Positions 53,710 through 62,039 of a DNA stretch of 64,000 nt are shown here, in pieces (the stretch's first letter is position 1; each line of letters begins with the position of its first letter). The translations under genes and the position numbers were made by a program. The stretch covers positions 1 to 64,000 of the forward strand of contig JAUIAY010000006.1 in the NCBI GenBank assembly GCA_030425285.1. The letters are read 5' to 3'. The notes under the pieces are model-generated. The model saw only the letters and a program-made list of their open reading frames with translations. It was not told where the DNA came from and made no database searches. Origin of the DNA: Bacteroidia bacterium (GTDB lineage: Bacteria; Bacteroidota; Bacteroidia; Flavobacteriales; Flavobacteriaceae).

Positions 53710-54259
53710 CGAATTTAAAACCGTTGATGCCTCGCGTATATCCATTTCGGAACTCATGCAACCCTCACATTCCAATTTTGGTGGTAAAATACATGGTGGT
53801 TACATTCTCAACCTTATGGATCAAATCGCATTTGCCTGTGCTTCCAAACACTCTGAAACCTATTGTGTAACAGCATCGGTAGATACTGTTGACTTTTTAA
53901 ATCCTATTGAGATTGGCGAGTTAGTTACTATGAAAGCCTCTGTAAATTATATTGGCCATACCTCTATGGTTATTGGTATTCGTGTAGAAGCCGAAAATAT
54001 TAGGACTGGAGAAGTCAAACATTGCAATTCCTCATACTTTACTATGGTTGCAAAAGATGATCTTGGTAAATCGATTCCTGTCCCAGGATTGATATTAAAT
54101 GATAAAACCGAAGTAAAACGCTTCTTAAAAGCCATTAAGCGCAAGGAAACCAAAAAGCATCGACAAGTAGAATTCAACAGCGCTTCCTTTTCCTTGGAAA
54201 ACTACATGGAAGACCTCAAACATTTCAAGGTTAAAATTGACTTACCTGAAAACATATAA
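53702..54259 (+). CDS. Acyl-CoA thioesterase, hot-dog fold
   Basis: The 185-aa protein has the hot-dog motifs HGGYILNLMDQIAFACASKHS and CVTASVDTVDFLNPIEIGELVTMKASVNYIGHTSMVIGIRVEAENI, in the pattern of the YciA/BFIT-type cytoplasmic thioesterases that hydrolyse acyl-CoA. The acidic residue of LMDQ is the usual active-site position. Chain-length preference cannot be told. It overlaps the previous gene by 8 bases. Confidence 0.9.
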   Translation: MTNEFKTVDASRISISELMQPSHSNFGGKIHGGYILNLMDQIAFACASKHSETYCVTASVDTVDFLNPIEIGELVTMKASVNYIGHTSMVIGIRVEAENIRTGEVKHCNSSYFTMVAKDDLGKSIPVPGLILNDKTEVKRFLKAIKRKETKKHRQVEFNSASFSLENYMEDLKHFKVKIDLPENI

Positions 54260-54265
54260 ATTAGT

Positions 54266-54349
54266 ATTCCTTAAAAAAGGAATATATTAGTTTATTCTAT
54301 AAAAAAGGCATATATTTGATTATTCCATAAAAAAGGCATATATTTGGTT
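54266..54349 (+). repeat. Three tandem 28-bp direct repeats carrying promoter boxes
   Basis: Units begin at 54266, 54294 and 54322, each exactly 28 bases, with the shared core ATTCyntAAAAAAGGnATATATT. The first unit contains a perfect inverted repeat ATTCCTT-aaaa-AAGGAAT (54266-54283). Units 2 and 3 end in TATATTTG, the -7 consensus. They fill the space between the thioesterase and the SatD-like gene. Confidence 0.88.
54316..54346 (+). promoter_or_regulatory. Promoter of the SatD-like gene
   Basis: TTG at 54316-54318 and TATATTTG at 54339-54346 are spaced by 20 bases, close to the Bacteroidota TTG-N19-TAnnTTTG form. The start codon is 21 bases further on. Both elements come from the 28-bp repeats, so promoter and repeat overlap. 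Confidence 0.6.
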
Positions 54350-54367
54350 GTTACTAAATAAAATGAC

Positions 54368-54991
54368 ATGACAGGTGTAATAACTGGCGATATTATAAAC
54401 TCTACCGAATATAGTGATCCAAATGTTTGGTTAAACCCTTTAAAACAGGCTCTTGAACGAGTGGATAATAATCCTAAAAATTGGGAAATATTTAGAGGTG
54501 ATAGTTTTCAAATTCAAGTCAATGATGTTTATCAATGCTTCATAAATGCGGTCTATATAAAAGCTTGTATAAAAATGGTAAAAGGATTGGACGTCAGAAT
54601 GGCTATAGGTATTGGATCCATAACATTTAGAGGTAATACCGTAACAGAATCAAATGGAAGCGCTTTTCAAAACTCTGGTAATTTATTGGAACTCTTAAAA
54701 CAAACTAAAACCAATTTAAAAGTAAAAGGAGCTGGAAACATAGATGGCGAGCTGAACCTTTATCTAAAACTTATAAATATCCTAATGGATAATTGGTCGG
54801 TAAATTCAGCAGAAATCATTAAATTACATCTAGAGAACGAGAACAAAATCCAAAAAGAATTGGCTAAACTAATTGGTATAAGCCAAGATGCAGTTAGTAA
54901 GCGTATGAAACGCGCTTATCTTGATGAAATATTAGAAGTTAACAATATGTTTAAACAAAAAATAGCACAAATTCATGCTTTTAATAACTAA
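54368..54991 (+). CDS. SatD-family protein with C-terminal helix-turn-helix
   Basis: The 207-aa protein begins MTGVITGDIINSTEY, typical of SatD-like proteins. Its central domain, FRGDSFQIQVNDVYQCFINAVYIKACIKMVKGLDVRMAIGIG, looks like a nucleotide-cyclase-type alpha/beta fold. It ends with a probable DNA-binding helix-turn-helix (about 160-190: KIQKELAKLIGISQDAVSKRMKRAYLDEI). It overlaps the DUF3307 gene by 17 bases. The HTH and the tandem repeats in its own promoter suggest autoregulation (inference). The biochemical role is unknown. Confidence 0.83.
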   Translation: MTGVITGDIINSTEYSDPNVWLNPLKQALERVDNNPKNWEIFRGDSFQIQVNDVYQCFINAVYIKACIKMVKGLDVRMAIGIGSITFRGNTVTESNGSAFQNSGNLLELLKQTKTNLKVKGAGNIDGELNLYLKLINILMDNWSVNSAEIIKLHLENENKIQKELAKLIGISQDAVSKRMKRAYLDEILEVNNMFKQKIAQIHAFNN

Positions 54992-55679
54992 ACTCTTACT
55001 AGCTCACTTAATTGGTGATTTTCTATTACAACCCAAGAAATGGGTAAAGGAAAAAGAGAAACGAAAGTTAAAATCGCCTAAACTATACATTCACGCAGGT
55101 ATACATTTAGTATTATTATTCTTGATAGTTTGGGATCTTTCAGTCTGGCCTTTACTGCTTACCATTGGGATATTACATTTAGTAATTGATGGGATAAAAC
55201 TTTTCTTTCAAAAAAAAGAAACTAAAAGGCAGTGGTTTTTTATAGACCAACTACTACATATTACCAGTATTGTCATTGCTTATTTGGTATTTACAGGCCA
55301 AACCATTTCGATGGAAGACATATTTACTGAAAATGCTCTTTTATTGGTTACTTGCTTATTGTTTTTAACGCAGCCTGTTTCCATTATTATGAAAGCTATT
55401 TTTAGTAAATGGAATATTGAAAAATTAACCAAAGGCAACGAGTCCTTAAAAGATGCTGGAAAATACATCGGGATATTGGAGCGCATCTTGGTATTTATTT
55501 TCATAATAACAAATCATTGGGAGGCAGTGGGTTTTTTAATAACGGCTAAATCAGTTTTTAGATTTGGCGATTTAAAGGAAAGTAAACATAGAAAACTAAC
55601 AGAATACATATTAATTGGCACATTAATAAGCTTTGGAATTGCCATTGTTACAGGAATATTATTTACTGTGTTGATATAA
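54975..55679 (+). CDS. DUF3307 integral membrane protein
   Basis: The 234-aa protein has several transmembrane helices (TKLLLAHLIGDFLLQPKKWV, AGIHLVLLFLIVWDLSVWPLLLTIGILHLVIDG, ILIGTLISFGIAIVTGILF). The N-terminal LLxAHLIGDFLLQPxxW with HLVIDxxK is the DUF3307 hallmark. It overlaps the SatD-like gene by 17 bases, a pairing common across bacteria, so the two probably function together. The substrate is unknown. Confidence 0.88.
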   Translation: MLLITKLLLAHLIGDFLLQPKKWVKEKEKRKLKSPKLYIHAGIHLVLLFLIVWDLSVWPLLLTIGILHLVIDGIKLFFQKKETKRQWFFIDQLLHITSIVIAYLVFTGQTISMEDIFTENALLLVTCLLFLTQPVSIIMKAIFSKWNIEKLTKGNESLKDAGKYIGILERILVFIFIITNHWEAVGFLITAKSVFRFGDLKESKHRKLTEYILIGTLISFGIAIVTGILFTVLI

Positions 55680-55682
55680 AAA

Positions 55683-55706
55683 AAACCATCAAAAATATGA
55701 TGGTTT
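55683..55706. terminator. Bidirectional hairpin terminator
   Basis: A 9-bp stem AAACCATCA / TGATGGTTT has a 6-base loop, between the convergent DUF3307 and T9SS genes. T runs are short. Confidence 0.7.
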
Positions 55707-55729
55707 AAGCTTTATATTAATGATTTTTA

Positions 55730-56587
55730 TTATTGCTTCACAAAACGCTTGGTCAGTGTCTTGTCATCCGATAAAACACGAACTAAATACACTCCTTTTT
55801 GCCATTGAGACGCATTAATGGTAAGATTAGGATTCGAAATGTTTCTGCTAAATATCTTGGCACCTAGAATATTATAAATCTCTATTCTAGATCCATTTGA
55901 AATAGTATTCAAGCTCAAGTTAAGATTTGTTGTACTCGGGTTTGGGTAAATTGTAAAGTCCGGTTGTTCAAATTCCGTACGATTTAAAGTAGTAGAAGCA
56001 GTAATGTTATCCACACGCAATGTAGCAACCATAGATTCACCTCTCCAATTGTCAATATTCTCATCAGTAACACTTATTATACGCATAGTCAACACACTTG
56101 AAAGAACTTCAGAAACCGTATTAGTGCCTTGAACAATTGTAAAATCGCTCAACCCTAAAGGCAATGCTACACTATTCCATCCCGAACCAGCCGTAACAAC
56201 AACCGGTACAGTAGAAATCATACGTGTACCTCCAGGTCCTTGAAAAGCAAGTCTTAAATGTAAGTCATTAGTAACAACTTCGGCATCAAATTGGATTTCG
56301 ACAATGCCTTCCGAAATGAAATTTCCTGACCACTGATTATTTGCATTAAAAATAGCCATACGACTACCTATGTTACTACCACCATTGGATGTATACTCCA
56401 AAAAATTATCTTCTGCTCCAGCTGGACCGCCTGTATCCACATTTACTGGCGAACTTGGTCCTGTAGCACCAATTATCCAATTTTGTACAGTTCCATCTTC
56501 AAAATCATCAACTTGTCCTGCAGAAACCTGTGAAAAGCCAACTAATGATAACAATATAAAGGGTAAACAAAGTAATGTTTTCTTCAT
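55730..56587 (-). CDS. Short T9SS type A secreted protein
   Basis: The 285-aa protein has a signal peptide (MKKTLLCLPFILLSLVGFSQ), one beta-sandwich domain (about 22-200: VDDFEDGTVQNWIIGATG, SRMAIFNANNQWSGNF, RMISTVPVVVTAGSGW) resembling carbohydrate-binding-like or laminin-type jelly-roll folds, and a type A sorting domain (about 212-285: IYPNPSTTNLNLSLN, IEIYNILGAKIF, WQKGVYLVRVLSDDKTLTKRFVKQ). No catalytic motif is seen. It is monocistronic between terminators and carB. A glycan-binding role is possible but not shown. Confidence 0.88.
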   Translation of the reverse strand: MKKTLLCLPFILLSLVGFSQVSAGQVDDFEDGTVQNWIIGATGPSSPVNVDTGGPAGAEDNFLEYTSNGGSNIGSRMAIFNANNQWSGNFISEGIVEIQFDAEVVTNDLHLRLAFQGPGGTRMISTVPVVVTAGSGWNSVALPLGLSDFTIVQGTNTVSEVLSSVLTMRIISVTDENIDNWRGESMVATLRVDNITASTTLNRTEFEQPDFTIYPNPSTTNLNLSLNTISNGSRIEIYNILGAKIFSRNISNPNLTINASQWQKGVYLVRVLSDDKTLTKRFVKQ

Positions 56588-56653
56588 AACTAAAATTTTT
56601 ACTAAAATAAGACAATTTTGGAAATGTTTGCCAAAATTCTGTATTTCAGCAAA

Positions 56654-59506
56654 CTATTTACTCAAATACATTTTGCGTCTTGAATATAAGTTATAGAATT
56701 CATCATCTTTTAAACTATCAATGAATAGGATACTTTCTCCGGTACTCTTCATTTCAGGCCCCAATTGTTTGTTTACATTAGGGAATTTATTAAATGAGAA
56801 TACTGGTTGCTTAATTGCAAAACCTTCCAATTTAGGATTAAAGTCAAAATCAGATACTTTATTTTCGCCTAGCATAACTTTAGTCGCATAATTAACATAT
56901 GGTTCTCCATAGGCTTTAGCAATAAAAGGTACCGTTCTAGACGCTCTTGGGTTGGCCTCAATAATGTACACCTTATCATCCTTAATAGCAAACTGAATAT
57001 TTATCAAACCAACTGTATTTAAAGCCAAAGCAATTTTTTTAGTATGGTCTTTTATTTGTTGTAACACAAACTCTCCCAAATTAAATGGTGGCAAGGTGGC
57101 ATTACTATCACCAGAGTGGATACCACAAGGTTCGATATGCTCCATAATACCTATTATGTAAACATTTTCACCATCACAAATGGCATCAGCTTCAGCTTCA
57201 ATGGCACCATCTAAATAGTGATCCAATAATAATTTATTATCAGGCATGCCACGAAGTAAATCCACAACATGTTCTTCTAGTTCCTTCTTGTTGATGACAA
57301 TCTTCATACCTTGACCTCCCAATACATAGGATGGTCTGACCAAAATTGGAAAATCCAACCTATCAGCAACAGCTAGTGCCTCATCGGCTGAAGTAGCCAC
57401 GTCAAATTCAGGATAAGGTATATCGTTATCTTTCAACAACTTTGAAAAACTACCTCTATCTTCCGCTAAATCCAAAGATTGATAAGTAGTTCCTAAAATT
57501 TTAATACCGTAGCGATCTAACTTTTCTGCTAATTTTAAAGCAGTCTGACCACCTAATTGTACAATAACGCCTTCAGGCTTTTCGTGTTGGATAATATCGT
57601 AGATATGCTCCCAAAAAACAGGCTCAAAATATAATTTATCTGCAATATCAAAGTCGGTTGAAACAGTTTCTGGATTACAGTTAATCATAATGGTTTCATA
57701 GCCACATTCTGAAGCTGCCAAAACACCATGCACACAGCAATAATCAAATTCAATCCCTTGACCAATTCTGTTAGGCCCAGAACCTAAAACAATTATTTTT
57801 TTCTTATCTGTAACAACACTTTCATTGGCAGGTTGCTTGCTTCCATCAGCATCTTCTACTTCATTTTCGAAAGTTGAATAGTAATAAGGTGTTTGCGCTG
57901 TAAACTCTGCTGCACAGGTATCAACTAACTTGTAAACGCGTTTTATTTTAAATTCTTCACGTTTTGTATATACCTGGCTTTCCAAACATTTTAACATATG
58001 GGCAATTTGTCGGTCACCATATCCCTTTTGTTTGGCTTCTAACAATAATTCTCTATCAATAGTATCAATAGTATATTTTGAAATTTCTCTTTCAATATGA
58101 TGCAATTCTTCATATTGTTTTAAGAACCACATATCTATTTTTGTGATTTCATGAATTCGGCTTAATGGAATACCCATTTGAATAGCATCATATATCACAA
58201 AAACCCTATCCCAACTGGCATTGGTAAGTTTTTCAATTATTTGATCGTAGTTTTTGTAACCCTTACCATCAGCGCCCAAGCCATTTCGCTTTATTTCCAA
58301 TGACTGTGTTGCCTTGTGTAATGCTTCTTGGAATGAACGCCCAATTGCCATAACCTCTCCTACTGCTTTCATTTGCAGACCAAGCGTTCTATCAGAACCT
58401 TCAAATTTATCAAAGTTCCATCTTGGGATTTTCACAACCACATAGTCAATAGTTGGCTCAAATAATGCTGAAGTAGAACCTGTAATTTGATTGGTCAATT
58501 CATCTAAAGTATAACCAATGGCCAATTTAGTCGCCACTTTTGCAATAGGATAACCCGTTGCCTTACTTGCTAAAGCTGAAGACCTAGACACCCTTGGGTT
58601 AATTTCAATGGCAATAATCTCTTCTTTTACATCTGGGCTAACAGCAAATTGTACGTTACAGCCGCCTTCAAAATCACCAATACTGCGCATCATATGGATG
58701 GCCATATCACGCATACGCTGGAAAGTTCTATCAGACAATGTCATTGCTGGTGCAATGGTAATGGAATCACCCGTGTGAATACCCATTGGATCCATATTTT
58801 CAATTGTACAGATAATAACAACGTTATCATTTTTGTCGCGCAACAACTCCAATTCATATTCTTTCCAACCCATCATCGCTTTGTCAATCATAACCTCATG
58901 AATTGGTGAGATTTCCAAACCACGCGTCAACAATTCGTCAAAGTCTTCTTCCTTGTAAACAATAGATGCACCAGCACCTCCTAAAGTATAGGAAGCACGA
59001 ATAACTAATGGAAATCCAAACTCCTGCGCGATTTCCTTTCCTTTTAAGAAGGATGTTGCAGTTGCTTGAGGCGCCATTGGAACACCTATTTTCAACATCA
59101 GTTCTCTAAATTGCTCTCTATCCTCTGTAATGTTTATAGCATCAATATCAACGCCTATTAATTTTACGCCAAAATCTTCCCAAATACCTTTTTCATCTGC
59201 TTCAATCGCTAAATTCAAAGCTGTCTGACCTCCCATTGTTGGCAAAACAGCATCAATTTGAGGATGTTCCTTTAATATTTGAATTATAGATTTGGTTGTA
59301 AGAGGTAGCAAATACACATGATCGGCCATAGATGGGTCTGTCATGATTGTCGCTGGATTAGAATTGATAAGGATTGTTTCTATCCCATCTTCACGTAAAG
59401 ATCTCAAGGATTGACTACCTGAATAATCAAATTCGCACGCTTGACCAATGATGATAGGACCTGAACCTATAATTAAAACCGATTTTATCTCTTTATTTCT
59501 TGGCAT
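56654..59506 (-). CDS. carB: Carbamoyl-phosphate synthase large subunit, short form
   Basis: The 950-aa enzyme (start MPRNKEIKSVLIIGSGP) makes carbamoyl phosphate for arginine and pyrimidine synthesis together with the CarA glutaminase. Two homologous ATP-grasp halves are seen, beginning GSGPIIIGQACEFDYSG and GSGPNRIGQGIEFDY, with NMDPMGIHTGDS, EINPRVSRSSALASKATG and EANPRASRTVPF. It stops after SLKDDEFYNLYSRRKMYLSK, so the C-terminal MGS-like allosteric domain of the roughly 1070-aa E. coli enzyme is missing. This short form is recalled as normal in Flavobacteriaceae. An upstream ATG at 59527 is less likely because a -7-like box (TATTTTTG, 59525-59532) sits over it. Confidence 0.96.
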   Translation of the reverse strand: MPRNKEIKSVLIIGSGPIIIGQACEFDYSGSQSLRSLREDGIETILINSNPATIMTDPSMADHVYLLPLTTKSIIQILKEHPQIDAVLPTMGGQTALNLAIEADEKGIWEDFGVKLIGVDIDAINITEDREQFRELMLKIGVPMAPQATATSFLKGKEIAQEFGFPLVIRASYTLGGAGASIVYKEEDFDELLTRGLEISPIHEVMIDKAMMGWKEYELELLRDKNDNVVIICTIENMDPMGIHTGDSITIAPAMTLSDRTFQRMRDMAIHMMRSIGDFEGGCNVQFAVSPDVKEEIIAIEINPRVSRSSALASKATGYPIAKVATKLAIGYTLDELTNQITGSTSALFEPTIDYVVVKIPRWNFDKFEGSDRTLGLQMKAVGEVMAIGRSFQEALHKATQSLEIKRNGLGADGKGYKNYDQIIEKLTNASWDRVFVIYDAIQMGIPLSRIHEITKIDMWFLKQYEELHHIEREISKYTIDTIDRELLLEAKQKGYGDRQIAHMLKCLESQVYTKREEFKIKRVYKLVDTCAAEFTAQTPYYYSTFENEVEDADGSKQPANESVVTDKKKIIVLGSGPNRIGQGIEFDYCCVHGVLAASECGYETIMINCNPETVSTDFDIADKLYFEPVFWEHIYDIIQHEKPEGVIVQLGGQTALKLAEKLDRYGIKILGTTYQSLDLAEDRGSFSKLLKDNDIPYPEFDVATSADEALAVADRLDFPILVRPSYVLGGQGMKIVINKKELEEHVVDLLRGMPDNKLLLDHYLDGAIEAEADAICDGENVYIIGIMEHIEPCGIHSGDSNATLPPFNLGEFVLQQIKDHTKKIALALNTVGLINIQFAIKDDKVYIIEANPRASRTVPFIAKAYGEPYVNYATKVMLGENKVSDFDFNPKLEGFAIKQPVFSFNKFPNVNKQLGPEMKSTGESILFIDSLKDDEFYNLYSRRKMYLSK

Positions 59507-59552
59507 GTTTAAAATTTTGTTTTGCAAAAATAGTTATCAATAGGGTACAAAA

Positions 59553-59580
59553 AAAGGTGTTACGCCTAAGTAACACCTTT
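59553..59580 (-). terminator. Rho-independent terminator of rpmH
   Basis: On the minus strand a 10-bp stem AAAGGTGTTA / TAACACCTTT with an 8-base loop is followed by TTTTTT. It lies 22 bases past the rpmH stop and before carB, so L34 mRNA is largely separate from carB. Confidence 0.92.
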
Positions 59581-59602
59581 AAATATTAACAATTGTTAAT
59601 CA

Positions 59603-59764
59603 TTATTTCTTATGTCTTGGTTCAGAAGATACAGACAATTTCTTTCTTCCTTTAGCTCTTCTACGAGCAAGTACTTTTCTTCCATTAGCAGTAGCCATTC
59701 TTTCTCTAAAGCCATGCTTGTTCTTTCTTTTTCTTTTTGATGGCTGAAATGTTCTTTTACTCAT
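59603..59764 (-). CDS. rpmH: Ribosomal protein L34
   Basis: The 53-aa protein begins [19 protein letters not shown] and continues [24 protein letters not shown], the universal L34 sequence with its arginine- and lysine-rich core. It is a 50S subunit protein. It has a strong TTG-N19-TATATTTG promoter upstream (59840-59869) and its own terminator, and carB follows on the same strand. The short C-terminal extension [10 protein letters not shown] is seen in flavobacterial L34. Confidence 0.97.
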   Translation of the reverse strand: MSKRTFQPSKRKRKNKHGFRERMATANGRKVLARRRAKGRKKLSVSSEPRHKK

Positions 59765-59839
59765 TGCTTATATCTTTAAAATCTTCTTAATTGTTTTTTT
59801 GAAATTTGGATACCAAAAAGGCTTATCCAAAACTGCGTG

Positions 59840-59869
59840 CAAATATACAAACCCTTTTTTATTTGACAA
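59840..59869 (-). promoter_or_regulatory. Consensus Bacteroidota promoter of rpmH
   Basis: On the minus strand TTG (59867-59869) is followed by exactly 19 bases and TATATTTG (59840-59847), a textbook match to TTG-N19-TAnnTTTG. The start would be near 59833, giving an untranslated leader of about 70 bases. Confidence 0.85.
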
Positions 59870-59999
59870 ACCTTATTTTAAAAATATTTTTTCAATAAAA
59901 TTTTTAGTTTCTTTGCAGTCTAAAATAAAAAGTGATTTGTGCTTTCACCATTTCTAATAAAGCCAAATTTAACAAACATCTAAAAAACACAACAAAACC

Positions 60000-60578
60000 A
60001 TGTATAATAAGATTATCAAATTAATAATTGCTTTCGGAATCATTGCTTTTGCAATTTATCAGTTTACGGAAGGAAATATTGGTAATGGTATTATGTATAT
60101 ACTACTTTCAGGGATTTTTATCTTTTTATATTTTAAAAATGAATTTATATTGTTAGCTTTCTTGAGGTTGCGAAAGCAAGATTTTGAAGGTGCCAAAAAG
60201 TGGTTAAACAAAATTAAAAACCCCAGTACGGCTCTTGTAAAAAAACAAGAAGGTTATTACAACTATTTGCACGGCATCATGGTTTCGCAAGACAATATGA
60301 ATGAAGCTGAAAAGTATTTCAAAAAAGCTATTTCTTTAGGTTTATCCATGGATCACGATTTAGCCATGGCCAAATTAAATTTAGCTGGAATTGCATTTTC
60401 TAAAAGAAGAAAACAAGAAGCGCAGTTATTATTAAAGGAGGCTGAAACGCTTGACAAACGAAATATTTTAGCAGACCAGATTAAAATGTTCAAGCAACAA
60501 ATGAAAAAGGCGGCTATTCCAAAGCAGCATTACGGCCAACCAACTTCAGCTAGGCAAAACAGACGTAGCAGACGTTAA
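60000..60578 (+). CDS. Membrane protein with TPR-like cytoplasmic domain
   Basis: The 192-aa protein has two N-terminal transmembrane helices (IIKLIIAFGIIAFAIYQF and GIMYILLSGIFIFLYF) followed by TPR-like helices (about 60-165: AKKWLNKIKNPSTALVKKQEGYYNYLHGIM, EAEKYFKKAISLGLSMDHDLAMAKLNLAGIAF) and a basic tail RQNRRSRR. It may be a scaffold. It is convergent with the cardiolipin synthase gene, 3 bases apart. No known name is assigned. Confidence 0.78.
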   Translation: MYNKIIKLIIAFGIIAFAIYQFTEGNIGNGIMYILLSGIFIFLYFKNEFILLAFLRLRKQDFEGAKKWLNKIKNPSTALVKKQEGYYNYLHGIMVSQDNMNEAEKYFKKAISLGLSMDHDLAMAKLNLAGIAFSKRRKQEAQLLLKEAETLDKRNILADQIKMFKQQMKKAAIPKQHYGQPTSARQNRRSRR

Positions 60579-60581
60579 ACT

Positions 60582-62039
60582 TTACAACAAAGGAGACCAC
60601 AGACGAGCATAAGCCTCTTTAACCTTATTAAAGGTCGGACGATCGTGCCACCTTTCTAAAGTCAACTCCTCACTATCTTTTAAATCATCAAGGAAGTGTT
60701 TTTTAAGCTCTTTACTAGTTTTTGAGTTGTAGATTAATGCATTAATCTCAAAATTAATATTGAAGCTTCTGTAATCTAAATTAGCTGTCCCAATAGTTGA
60801 AAAGATATCATCAACCACTATGGTTTTGGCATGAATAAAGCCCTTTTCATATCTATAGATTTTAACATCTGCCTCTAAAAGCATTTCCAAATAGGAATTA
60901 GTAGCATGTTTTGCCGTCCAGGAATCTGATATTTTAGGAATCAAAAGCCTAACATCTATACCGCTTTTTGCAGCCACCTGTAAAGCAGTAATAATTTGCT
61001 CATTTGGAATAAAATAAGGTGTAGTGATGTACACATACTCATCAGCTGTGTTTATGGCAACGAAAATGGCTTCCATAATGTTTGCCCAATCAGTATCAGG
61101 CCCACTAGCAGCAATTTGTACTGCAGTTTCAGTCTTTACTGTAGTTTCAGGAAATAGCTTTTTGGTAATCTTCATATTGGAATTTGATACGAAATCCCAT
61201 GTCATTAAAAAGTGAATTTGCAGCGGCTTGACTGCTTCACCAACAATCCTAACATGGGTATCCCTCCAAAATGACTTGCCATTTTTATAATTGACATAAT
61301 TATCTGAAACATTAATGCCACCCACATACCCTATTTTTCCATCAACTACCACAATTTTCCTATGGTTACGATAGTTTAATTTACCCGTAAATCTTGGAAA
61401 CAACACAGGCATGAAAGCATGAAATTCGATACCTGCTTGTTTCATTTCATTTTTTGTTTTAGAAGAAATTTTACTGCCTACATCATCAAAACTCAATTTA
61501 ACTGATATGCCACTTTTTGCCTTATCACATAATATATCTATCAACTGCTTCCCTATTCCATCGTCCTTTATTATGTAATACTCTAGGTGAATGTGATGTT
61601 CCGCATTTTTTAAGTCTTCAAAAAGGTATTCAAACTTTTCTTTCCCATTATTTAAAATGGTTACCTCATTATACTTCGTAAGGGGAGTATTTTCAGACTT
61701 ATACAATAATTTAACCAGCTTAATTTTGTCATCTAAAAAAGCATCCAATCGATCAATGTCCTTTCGGTCTAATTGAAAATCATTATTCAATTTTTTAACA
61801 ATACTCTTGTTGAGAATGTTCTTTCTATTAAAAATTTTACTCTTTCGGTATTCTTGCCCGAAAAAATAATAAACTAACAGGCCTACAAAAGGAAACATGA
61901 CCAAAACCAATATATAGGTTATGGTCTTTGTAGGATTAATACTTTTGAACAATATGACAGCAATAGCAAATAATGCCAGTAGGTAGTTTATCCCTATTAA
62001 AATTGACCAAATATGCTCTTTTAGAAAATCAATCATCAA
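60582..62039 (-). CDS. cls: Cardiolipin synthase (phospholipase D type)
   Basis: The 485-aa enzyme joins two phosphatidylglycerols into cardiolipin and glycerol. Two N-terminal membrane helices (about 10-60) precede two HKD motifs: HRKIVVVDGKIGYVGGINVSDNY and HAKTIVVDDIFSTIGTANLDYRSF. The length and the two-helix N-terminus match bacterial Cls. It starts inside the stop region of the transglycosylase gene (4-base overlap, ATGA type), so the two are probably co-translated. Confidence 0.95.
   Translation of the reverse strand: MMIDFLKEHIWSILIGINYLLALFAIAVILFKSINPTKTITYILVLVMFPFVGLLVYYFFGQEYRKSKIFNRKNILNKSIVKKLNNDFQLDRKDIDRLDAFLDDKIKLVKLLYKSENTPLTKYNEVTILNNGKEKFEYLFEDLKNAEHHIHLEYYIIKDDGIGKQLIDILCDKAKSGISVKLSFDDVGSKISSKTKNEMKQAGIEFHAFMPVLFPRFTGKLNYRNHRKIVVVDGKIGYVGGINVSDNYVNYKNGKSFWRDTHVRIVGEAVKPLQIHFLMTWDFVSNSNMKITKKLFPETTVKTETAVQIAASGPDTDWANIMEAIFVAINTADEYVYITTPYFIPNEQIITALQVAAKSGIDVRLLIPKISDSWTAKHATNSYLEMLLEADVKIYRYEKGFIHAKTIVVDDIFSTIGTANLDYRSFNINFEINALIYNSKTSKELKKHFLDDLKDSEELTLERWHDRPTFNKVKEAYARLWSPLL

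Noticed and set aside
54266-54349. Possible CRISPR array
   Set aside because: The three 28-bp units are directly adjacent without unique spacers, and no cas gene is nearby.
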